Source: Tardiphaga sp. (lineage in GTDB: Bacteria; Pseudomonadota; Alphaproteobacteria; Rhizobiales; Xanthobacteraceae). Taken from it: 11,858 bases of DNA. The notes below the pieces were generated by a model. The model ran no database searches. It was given only the letters and a program-made list of their open reading frames with translations, and was not told where the DNA came from. A program made the translations under genes and the position numbers. The stretch lies in NCBI GenBank assembly GCA_028290765.1, contig JAQGJF010000748.1, positions 1 through 11,858 on the forward strand, given 5' to 3'. Positions 6,197 through 11,858 of this stretch are shown here, in pieces. Position 1 is the stretch's first letter. Every line of letters starts with the position of its first letter.

Positions 6197-7375
6197 ATGA
6201 CCGAAGCAAAACCCCTTCCGACCGAAGACGAGCGCAACGCCATTCGCGAGGGCGTTCGGGCCGTGGTCAGGCGCTTTGGCGATGACTACTGGCTCGAGCG
6301 CGACGAAGACGGAAAGTTTCCGCACGAATTTCATCGCGCCATGGCTGAGGCAGGTTGGCTCGGCATCACCATGCCGGAGGAATATGGCGGCGCCGGCCTC
6401 GGCGTGACCGAAGCCGCGATCATGATGCATGAAGTGGCCAGCCATGGCGGCGCCATGGCCGCCGCGTCGACGGTTCACATCAACCTGTTTGGTCCGCATC
6501 CCATCGTCGTCAAAGGCACGCCGGAACAGAAGGCGCGCTGGGTCCCGCAACTGATCTCCGGCAAGGATCAATGCTGTTTCGGCTTCACCGAGCCGGACGC
6601 CGGCCTCAACACCACCCGGATCAAGACCTTCGCGGAGAAGGTGAAGGGCGGCTATGTGGTGCGTGGGCAGAAGGTCTGGACTTCGACCGCGCAGGTGGCG
6701 AACAAGATCATGCTGCTGACGCGCACGACAAAGTTCGAGGACTGTGCGCGGCCGACCGACGGCATCACGATCTTCTACACCGACCTCGATCGCAGCAAGA
6801 TCGATGTGCAAAAGATCCCCAAGATGGGACGCAAGGCGGTCGACTCCAACGCCATCTTCATCGATGGGCTTTTCATCCCGGATGAGGACCGCATCGGCGA
6901 GGAAGGCAAGGGCTTTTCCTACATCCTGCACAGCCTCAACCCCGAACGCGTGCTGATCGCGGTGGAGGCGATCGGGATCGGTCAGGATGCGCTGCGCCGG
7001 GCGACCCGGTACGCCAAGGAGCGCGTCGTGTTCGATCGGCCGATCGGACAGAACCAGGGCATCCAGCATCCGCTTGCGGAAAAATGGATGTATCTCGAAT
7101 CCGCGTGGCTGATGGCGATGAAAGCCGCGGAACTCTACGATTCTGGGCGTCCCTGTGGCGCCGAGGCCAACAGCGCCAAATTCCTCGGCGCCCGTGCCGG
7201 CCATGATGCGGCATGGCAGGCCGTCGCGACCCATGGCGGGTTCGGCTACGCCAAGGAATATCACGTCGAGCGGCTTTATCGCGAGGTCTCGCTGACGCGT
7301 CTCGCGCCGATCACCGAGCAACTGATCTTGTGCTTCATCGCCGAGAAAGTGCTCGACCTTCCCAAGAGCTATTGA
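6197..7375 (+). CDS. Acyl-CoA dehydrogenase, second copy, LCAD/IVD-like base position
   Basis: A 392-residue FAD enzyme for alpha,beta-dehydrogenation of an acyl-CoA. It shows MPEEYGGAGLG (59-69), CFGFTEPDAGLNTT (127-140), VRGQKVWTS (155-163), RIGEEGKGFSY (232-242), FDRPIGQNQGIQHPLAE (279-295) and THGGFGYAKEYHVERLYRE (345-363). The segment normally carrying the catalytic Glu reads LAPITEQL, with Pro371 at the Glu position. NPER supplies Glu250 at the helix-G position used by LCAD and isovaleryl-CoA dehydrogenase, so the enzyme is probably active. Its ending LDLPKSY is common in a bacterial subfamily of unknown substrate. It clearly differs from the dehydrogenase at 1-1149, so the two are not recent duplicates. 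GGGAG (6182-6186) lies 10 bases before the ATG; the 27-base gap from the lyase gene is the longest in the operon. Confidence 0.92.
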   Translation: MTEAKPLPTEDERNAIREGVRAVVRRFGDDYWLERDEDGKFPHEFHRAMAEAGWLGITMPEEYGGAGLGVTEAAIMMHEVASHGGAMAAASTVHINLFGPHPIVVKGTPEQKARWVPQLISGKDQCCFGFTEPDAGLNTTRIKTFAEKVKGGYVVRGQKVWTSTAQVANKIMLLTRTTKFEDCARPTDGITIFYTDLDRSKIDVQKIPKMGRKAVDSNAIFIDGLFIPDEDRIGEEGKGFSYILHSLNPERVLIAVEAIGIGQDALRRATRYAKERVVFDRPIGQNQGIQHPLAEKWMYLESAWLMAMKAAELYDSGRPCGAEANSAKFLGARAGHDAAWQAVATHGGFGYAKEYHVERLYREVSLTRLAPITEQLILCFIAEKVLDLPKSY

Positions 7376-7385
7376 GGCGAATGAA

Positions 7386-8297
7386 ATGGGCGTTATGGAT
7401 GGAAAAGTCGCACTGGTGACCGGCGGCGGGCGCGGCGTCGGGCGCGGCATCGCGCTCGACCTTGCCAAGGCTGGTGCCGCGGTGGTCGTCAACGACCTCG
7501 GCGTGACGCTGACCGGCGAAGTCGGGCAAAGCTCGCCTGCGCAGGACGTCGTGAAGGAAATCACCGCGCTGGGTGGCCGCGCCGTCGCCAATGCCGACAG
7601 CGTCGCCAACTGGGACGGCGCGCAGGCCATGGTGCGGGCTGCCATCGACAACTTCGGACGCATCGATGCCGTGGTGAATAACGCGGGAAATCTCCGCGAC
7701 GGTTTGTTTCACAAGATGACCGAGGAAGAATTCGACGCCGTCATCGGCGTGCATCTCAAGGGCAGCTTCAATGTCAGCCGCGCCGCCGCGCCATACTTCA
7801 AGGAGCAGGCCTCCGGGGCCTATATCCACATGACCTCGACCTCCGGGCTGGTCGGCAATTTCGGCCAGGCCAACTACGCGGCGGCGAAGCTCGGCATTGT
7901 CGGGCTCTCGAAATCCATCGCGCTCGACATGCAACGCTTCAATGTTCGGTCGAATGCCGTGGCACCATTCGCCTGGACCCGCATGATCGATTCGATACCG
8001 ACCAATACGCCGGAGCAGCAGAAGCGGGTCGATGGCCTGAAGAAGCTGGTACCGGAAAAGATCGCGCCATTCGTGACCGCACTGGCGAGCGACGGCGGCG
8101 CGCACGTGACGGGGCAGATTTTTGGCGTGCGGAACAATGAAATTTATCTGTTCTCGCAACCGCGTCCGATCCGCACGGCGCATTGTTCCGACGGGTGGAC
8201 TGCGGAAACCGTCACCGAGCGGGTATTCCCGATGTTTGCCAACGATTTCTATCCGCTGCATCGTTCGGCCGAGGTGTTCACCTGGGACCCGGTCTGA
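7386..8297 (+). CDS. MFE-2-type SDR 3-hydroxyacyl-CoA dehydrogenase
   Basis: A 303-residue SDR with the NAD-binding motif TGGGRGVG (12-19). NDLG (36-39) puts an Asp at the end of beta-2, favouring NAD+. It also has NNAG (98-101), VHLKGSF (122-128), catalytic Ser151 and the Tyr164-AAA-Lys168 pair. NDLG, HLKGSF and the insert after beta-2 match the dehydrogenase domain of peroxisomal multifunctional enzyme type 2 (HSD17B4), which oxidises (3R)-hydroxyacyl-CoA. About 55 residues follow the usual SDR end (from VTGQIFGVRN), with a Trp/Pro-rich tail. The next gene encodes the matching hydratase 2 domain after 4 bases, so eukaryotic MFE-2 is here split into two proteins. The ATG at 7386 has TGAGGCGA just upstream; ATG 7395 is an alternative. 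The product would be the 3-oxoacyl-CoA for the operon's thiolase. Confidence 0.92.
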   Translation: MGVMDGKVALVTGGGRGVGRGIALDLAKAGAAVVVNDLGVTLTGEVGQSSPAQDVVKEITALGGRAVANADSVANWDGAQAMVRAAIDNFGRIDAVVNNAGNLRDGLFHKMTEEEFDAVIGVHLKGSFNVSRAAAPYFKEQASGAYIHMTSTSGLVGNFGQANYAAAKLGIVGLSKSIALDMQRFNVRSNAVAPFAWTRMIDSIPTNTPEQQKRVDGLKKLVPEKIAPFVTALASDGGAHVTGQIFGVRNNEIYLFSQPRPIRTAHCSDGWTAETVTERVFPMFANDFYPLHRSAEVFTWDPV

Positions 8298-8301
8298 TTC
8301 C

Positions 8302-9156
8302 ATGCCGCTGCAGCCCGAACGTCTTCTCCATCACCGCTTCGATGAGATTTCGCAGAGCTACATCGCCCGCGACGCCATCCTGTATGCGCTGGGAATTGGC
8401 CTTGGCCGCGACCCCAGCGATGGCGAGGACCTGAAGTACCTGATCGAGGACCGCCTTGCGGTTGTTCCGAGCTTTGCTGTGACCCTGGCTTCGCCGGGCA
8501 TGTGGATTGCAGCGCCGGAATTCGGCGTCGACTTCGTGAAATTGGTCCACGCCGAGCAGGCCGCGTGGTTCCATGCCCCGCTTCCGCCGGCCGCCGATGT
8601 CATCGGGCGGGCGCGGGTCGTTTCGCTGGCGGATCGCGGTCCGGAACGCGGCGCTGTGCTGGTTCTTGAGCGCACCATCCATGACGCGGCGAGTGGCGTG
8701 CATTACTGCACGCTTCAACAGACCTTGCTGCTGCGCGGCGACGGCGGCTTTGGTGGGGCGCCGCCGAAGTCTGCTCCCGCTGTCCTCCCCGATCGAGAGC
8801 CCGACAGCCGTGCGGTCGTCCCCGTTAGTGCGCGTGCGGCGCTGATCTACCGCCTGTCAGGCGACAGGAATCCGTTGCACGCCGATCCCGCTGTCGCGCG
8901 GCGCGCCGGCTTTGACCGTCCGATCCTTCATGGGCTTGCCAGCTATGCGATGGCGGGGGTCACCGTGGCGCGGGCGTGCGGTCATGCACCCAGCCATATC
9001 AGTGCACTTCAGTGCCGCTTCTCCGGCGTGATATTTCCGGGCGACGCCGTCGAATTTCGCATCTGGCGCGACGGCGACCGGGCCATGTTTCAGGCTTTCG
9101 TCGGCGAGCGAAGAGTTCTCGATCAAGGCCTGGTTTCATTCGACGGCACCCCATGA
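8302..9156 (+). CDS. MaoC-family enoyl-CoA hydratase 2 (double hot-dog, MFE-2 type)
   Basis: A 284-residue enzyme adding water to trans-2-enoyl-CoA to give the (3R)-hydroxyacyl-CoA. The N-terminal hot dog carries ARDAILYALGIGLG (22-35), the usual opening of hydratase 2. The C-terminal hot dog carries the active-site motif YRLSGDRNPLHAD (183-195) with Asp188 and His193, followed by FDRPILHGLASYAM (204-217). The length and two-repeat layout fit the hydratase 2 domain of HSD17B4 and yeast Fox2. I chose the ATG at 8302, 4 bases after the SDR stop; the frame is open back to 8122, but that stretch lies wholly inside the SDR gene. No strong Shine-Dalgarno is seen, so translation is probably coupled. 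Unlike the small MaoC protein at 4857, it keeps the full catalytic Asp/His pair and should be the general beta-oxidation hydratase of this operon. Confidence 0.92.
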   Translation: MPLQPERLLHHRFDEISQSYIARDAILYALGIGLGRDPSDGEDLKYLIEDRLAVVPSFAVTLASPGMWIAAPEFGVDFVKLVHAEQAAWFHAPLPPAADVIGRARVVSLADRGPERGAVLVLERTIHDAASGVHYCTLQQTLLLRGDGGFGGAPPKSAPAVLPDREPDSRAVVPVSARAALIYRLSGDRNPLHADPAVARRAGFDRPILHGLASYAMAGVTVARACGHAPSHISALQCRFSGVIFPGDAVEFRIWRDGDRAMFQAFVGERRVLDQGLVSFDGTP

Positions 9157-10109
9157 AGAATGGTCCTGATCTGGCCAGACGGTTACGCCAAAAACTCAGA
9201 ATTCCCGTCATGGCGGGGCCGATGTTCATCGCCTCGACGCCGGAGCTCGTCGTTGCGCAATGCAGGTCAGGGATCATCGGCGCGATGCCGGCGCTCAATG
9301 CCCGCACCAGCGCCCAGCTCGACGCCGATATCGTCCGGATCAAGCAGGAGCTTCGCGATTGCGACCTTCCCTTTGCGATCAATCTGGTTGCCCACAAGAC
9401 CAACGAGCGGCTTGACGCCGATCTTGTGATTATCGTCAAGCACCGGGTCCCCATCGTGGTGCTCGCGCTGGCGGCGAATCCTGCGATCGTCGGGGCCATT
9501 CACGCCTATGGCGGGCTCGTCTTCAACGACGTCATCAGCGACCGGCATGCGCGCAAATGCGCCGGCATCGGCGTCGACGGCATTATCGCGGTCGCCGCCG
9601 GTGCGGGTGGACATACCGGCAATCTTTCTCCCTTCGCGCTCACCGCCGAGATCCGCGAATGGTGGGATGGGCTCCTGATCCTGTCGGGCTGTATCGCCAC
9701 CGGACCTGCCGTCCTTGCGGTCGAGGCGCTGGGCGCCGATCTCGCTTATGTCGGTTCGCCGTTCCTAGCCTCGACCGAAGCAAATACGCAGCCGGAATTC
9801 AAGCAGATGATCGTCGACTCCGGCGCCAAGGACATTGTGATCGCCAATTGTTTTACCGGCGCCAACGCCTCATTCCTGCTGCCCTCGATCCTTGCCAACG
9901 GCCTCGATCCGAAAGCGCTGCTGCGCAGCGATGGAACGGGGGTTAACATCTCGGGCGGTGGATCGAACAGCAAGGCCTGGCTTGATATCTGGAGTGCGGG
10001 GCAGGGCATTGGCGCGATCAAGAGCGCGGGCCCGGCCGGCGACTATATTGACTGGCTGGTGGCAGACTATGCGCGGGCGCGACGCGCCATGGGAGTGAGT
10101 TCGTCATGA
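9153..10109 (+). CDS. Nitronate-monooxygenase-family FMN flavoprotein (possible enoyl-CoA redox enzyme)
   Basis: A 318-residue FMN-dependent TIM barrel. Motifs include PVMAGPMFIAST (18-29), INLVAHKTN (76-84), AAGAGGHTG (148-156) with His154 at the family's active-site His, and a phosphate-binding strand/loop SGCIATGPAVLAVEALGADLAYVGSPFLAST split around 178-208. The family includes nitroalkane-oxidising enzymes, FabK-like enoyl reductases, and IpdC, an FMN enzyme acting on ring-derived CoA thioesters in mycobacterial steroid catabolism. In an operon of CoA-thioester enzymes, a redox step on an unsaturated acyl-CoA is more plausible than nitronate detoxification. The ATG at 9153 overlaps the hydratase stop (ATGA); the open frame back to 8976 lies inside the hydratase gene and is not used. 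The family call is firm, the reaction is not. Confidence 0.87.
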   Translation: MKNGPDLARRLRQKLRIPVMAGPMFIASTPELVVAQCRSGIIGAMPALNARTSAQLDADIVRIKQELRDCDLPFAINLVAHKTNERLDADLVIIVKHRVPIVVLALAANPAIVGAIHAYGGLVFNDVISDRHARKCAGIGVDGIIAVAAGAGGHTGNLSPFALTAEIREWWDGLLILSGCIATGPAVLAVEALGADLAYVGSPFLASTEANTQPEFKQMIVDSGAKDIVIANCFTGANASFLLPSILANGLDPKALLRSDGTGVNISGGGSNSKAWLDIWSAGQGIGAIKSAGPAGDYIDWLVADYARARRAMGVSSS

Positions 10110-11104
10110 TGAACCGTCAGGTCCTGCTCATCGCTCGTCCAAAGGGAGTTGCGCAGGCGGAGCATTTTGCCATTCGCGAGGCGCCGGCGCCCGTTCCAGC
10201 GGACGGCCAGATCCTGGTGCGCAACAATTTCCTGTCGGTCGAGCCGGCGATGCGTGGCTGGATCGCCGATGCCGGCAATTATTCGGCGGCTGTCGAGCTG
10301 CAATCGGTGATGCGCGCGCTCGCGGTTGGCGAAGTCGTCGAATCGCGCCATGCCGATTTTCGGGCCGGCGACGTCGTCACCGGATGGTTCGGATGGCAGG
10401 AATTGGCCGCGGTCGATGCGAGTGCCGTCATGCGCAAGATCGTCGAAAACGATCTGCCGCGTTCGCTGGCACTTGGCGTGCTGGGGCTCAATGGCGTCAC
10501 GGCGCTGTTGGCGCTGACTTTGATCGGCGAACCCAAAGCCGGCGATCAGGTGCTGGTGTCCACCGCCGCTGGTTCAGTAGGATCCGCTGTCGGCCAGATT
10601 GCAAAAATTCTTGGCTGTCGCACCATCGGCATCGCCGGCGGGGCGCAAAAAGTGGCGCAATGCCTCAATCTGTTCGGCTACGACGCGGCCATCGACTACA
10701 AGACTCCGGGATTGGCCGAAGCGCTTGATGCGGCATGTCTCGGCGGCGTTCAGGTCTATTTTGACAATACCGCGGGCGCGATCAGCGACGCCGTCTATTC
10801 TCGGCTCGCTGTGGGTGCCCGCGTCGTCATTTGCGGTACGGCGTCGATTGGCTCGTGGGACCCATGGCCGACGGGCCCGCGAGCCGAGCGGCATCTCCTG
10901 GTCAAGCGCGCGCGCGTGCAGGGCTTTGTGATTTTCGATCACATCGCGCGTTACGAGGCCTCGGTGGCCATGCTGGCCGGCTGGGTCCGCGCCGGCCAAC
11001 TGCGCTACGAAGAGGATATCCTGGACGGTCTGGAATCCTGCCCTGATGCGCTCGCCGGGCTCTATCGCGGCGAGAACAAGGGCAAACGGCTGATCCGGCT
11101 TTAG
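10106..11104 (+). CDS. NADPH-dependent MDR-family reductase (CurA / prostaglandin reductase type)
   Basis: A 332-residue zinc-free medium-chain reductase. SVEPAMRGW (44-52) matches the SVDPYMRGWM-type motif of curcumin reductase CurA and leukotriene B4 dehydrogenase. LGLNGVTALLAL (126-137) and the nucleotide loop STAAGSVGSAVGQIAK (152-167) follow, then GGAQK (178-182) near the NADPH 2'-phosphate, and YFDNTAG (218-224). Such enzymes reduce the alpha,beta double bond of enones or enoyl thioesters. It is the last gene of the operon, and its ATG at 10106 overlaps the flavoprotein stop by 4 bases (an ATG at 10109 is also in frame). Its role may be to saturate an intermediate that ordinary beta-oxidation cannot handle. 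Zinc-binding residues of alcohol dehydrogenases are absent, as usual in this branch. Confidence 0.9.
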   Translation: MMNRQVLLIARPKGVAQAEHFAIREAPAPVPADGQILVRNNFLSVEPAMRGWIADAGNYSAAVELQSVMRALAVGEVVESRHADFRAGDVVTGWFGWQELAAVDASAVMRKIVENDLPRSLALGVLGLNGVTALLALTLIGEPKAGDQVLVSTAAGSVGSAVGQIAKILGCRTIGIAGGAQKVAQCLNLFGYDAAIDYKTPGLAEALDAACLGGVQVYFDNTAGAISDAVYSRLAVGARVVICGTASIGSWDPWPTGPRAERHLLVKRARVQGFVIFDHIARYEASVAMLAGWVRAGQLRYEEDILDGLESCPDALAGLYRGENKGKRLIRL

Positions 11105-11121
11105 AGCCGCGATAGGTCGCG
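11096..11121. terminator. Candidate hairpins at the convergent operon end
   Basis: CGGCT-TTAG-AGCCG (11096-11109), with the stop codon in its loop, and CGCGA-TAGG-TCGCG (11108-11121) share two bases, so only one may form at a time. They fill the 26-base gap between convergent genes. Neither is followed by a T run in either direction, so this is at best a weak terminator. Confidence 0.25.
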
Positions 11122-11130
11122 CCCGTCGAA

Positions 11131-11858
11131 TTAGATCGGCGGATGGTCTTGCACCTCGGCGTAGCGCTCGTAGCCCTTTCCGACGCCGTATTCGATGATA
11201 CCGTAGCCGACCTCGTCGCCGTCGGTCACCTCGATGACATGGTCGCAGAGCGTGCGCGCCAGGCGCCGGGTCGCGGGATCTTCGAGGTCCCAGACGTCGT
11301 GTTCGACGTAGAGCTTGCCCTTGTCGTCGCCATGCGACCAGCCCTTGAGCCCACCATACAATCCGGCCTTCAGGAAATAGCGCGCCGGCAGCGTGCGGAC
11401 CTTGAGGGCTCGCCGCGACCCATCGCTGAAACGGGCTTCGAACGCTGCACTCGCGAGCGTCTGGCCGTTGGGATCCTTCGCCCAGACCACGTCGTGCGCG
11501 ATGTCGGAAAGCAGCATCTGCTTTTTCGCGCGCGTGCCGATCGAGACGACTTCCTCGCCTGAAATGTAGATCAGGTCGCCGGGAGCGCGCTCCTTGAAAA
11601 ACAGATGCAGGCCGCGGTCGGCGAATTGCGCCGTGGTCCAGCAATAGAAGAACGGCGGATAGAAGGTCAGCGGCGGATTGAACTCGTCGGTGCGCATCTC
11701 GGCGCGAATTCCCCAGGAATGGTCTCGTTGCCCCAGCCAGGTATCCTCGGAGACGGCGCGCCGCACGCCTGCGACCTCGATCCAGCCGCGATAGGCGCCC
11801 AGTTGTTGGACGCGGGCCATGTTCTCGGTGACGCGGCCGTTGCGACGGCGAAAATGCT
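11131..11858 (-). CDS. DUF7064-like protein, 5' end cut by window edge
   Basis: 241 codons are visible ending in TAA at 11131-11133. The frame stays open to the right edge, and the residues before the internal Met at 11820 (ending GRVTEN) look like coding sequence, so that Met is probably not the start. Counted from that Met, the clear mark is WLGQRDHSWGIR (28-39), after a GxxRGWIEV strand. It is followed by aromatic-rich sequence (TFYPPFFYCWTT) and many short beta strands, with no membrane segment. The RDHSWG signature fits uncharacterised bacterial proteins that I recall as DUF7064/DUF7065, with a beta-barrel related to CrtC/AttH-like lipid-handling proteins. The function is unknown. Such genes often sit in acyl-CoA and steroid-like catabolic regions, consistent with its place here, but it is convergent with the operon and regulated separately. 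Confidence 0.7.
   Translation of the reverse strand, partial: HFRRRNGRVTENMARVQQLGAYRGWIEVAGVRRAVSEDTWLGQRDHSWGIRAEMRTDEFNPPLTFYPPFFYCWTTAQFADRGLHLFFKERAPGDLIYISGEEVVSIGTRAKKQMLLSDIAHDVVWAKDPNGQTLASAAFEARFSDGSRRALKVRTLPARYFLKAGLYGGLKGWSHGDDKGKLYVEHDVWDLEDPATRRLARTLCDHVIEVTDGDEVGYGIIEYGVGKGYERYAEVQDHPPI

Noticed and set aside
6173..7663. 496-codon open frame on the minus strand
   Set aside because: It lies opposite the acyl-CoA dehydrogenase and the SDR start, both with clear family motifs. The translation shows no recognisable domain and is typical of antisense frames in GC-rich genes.
8122..8301. N-terminal extension of the large hydratase frame
   Set aside because: These 60 codons lie inside the SDR gene and do not resemble hydratase 2; the ATG at 8302 directly precedes the conserved N-terminal hot dog.
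8976..9152. N-terminal extension of the flavoprotein frame
   Set aside because: It lies inside the hydratase gene and precedes the usual NMO beginning (PVMAGPM); the ATGA start at 9153 is a much better fit.
10574..11644. 356-codon minus-strand frame
   Set aside because: It overlaps both the MDR reductase and the DUF7064-like gene in other frames and is Arg-rich with no motif.
1..11858. Assignment of the whole locus to steroid degradation
   Set aside because: Several families recur in steroid pathways, but ring-cleavage enzymes, Cys-less Ltp2-type aldolases, IpdAB-like genes and KstR-like regulators are not present, so only a broader branched or cyclic acid role is supported.

Overview
The window is a GC-rich stretch of a bacterial chromosome, packed with genes for acyl-CoA thioester chemistry. 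Base composition, long antisense shadow frames, frequent ATGA stop/start overlaps and the mix of protein families suggest an alphaproteobacterium, most likely near Bradyrhizobium/Rhodopseudomonas. That placement is inferred from style; there is no rRNA or other marker gene here. No tRNA, insertion sequence, CRISPR array or phage gene was seen, and no gene-free stretch exceeds about 140 bases.

Layout. Positions 1-2074 (minus strand) hold a two-gene unit: a 2,4-dienoyl-CoA-reductase-like SDR, then a long-chain-type acyl-CoA dehydrogenase that loses only its last few residues at the left edge. A compact divergent control region (about 2075-2211) contains a good minus-strand promoter, a weaker plus-strand one and three inverted repeats. 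From about 2200 to 11104 nine plus-strand genes follow with gaps of 27 bases or less, and three 4-base ATGA overlaps: HMG-CoA-synthase-like/DUF35 fusion, SCP-x-type thiolase, small MaoC hydratase, CitE-like beta-hydroxyacyl-CoA lyase, second acyl-CoA dehydrogenase, MFE-2-type 3-hydroxyacyl-CoA dehydrogenase, MFE-2-type hydratase 2, nitronate-monooxygenase-family flavoprotein, and a CurA/PTGR-type NADPH-dependent reductase. A convergent minus-strand gene of the DUF7064-like family runs off the right edge.

How the genes may work together. The parts make a complete beta-oxidation round (dehydrogenases, hydratase 2, hydroxyacyl-CoA dehydrogenase, thiolase). Added to it are reductases for unsaturated intermediates (DECR-like SDR, NMO-family flavoprotein, MDR reductase) and a hydratase plus retro-Claisen lyase pair resembling those of itaconyl-CoA/citramalyl-CoA and leucine catabolism. 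This fits degradation of a branched, unsaturated or cyclic acyl-CoA (terpenoid, steroid-like or methyl-branched) rather than ordinary fatty acids. No CoA ligase, CoA-transferase, transporter or regulator is visible, so the substrate and its activation step cannot be read from this window.

The most unusual element is the HMG-CoA-synthase-like/DUF35 fusion next to a thiolase. It echoes the archaeal thiolase/HMG-CoA synthase/DUF35 complex, but its zinc-ribbon cysteines and its expected nucleophilic cysteine both appear to be lost.
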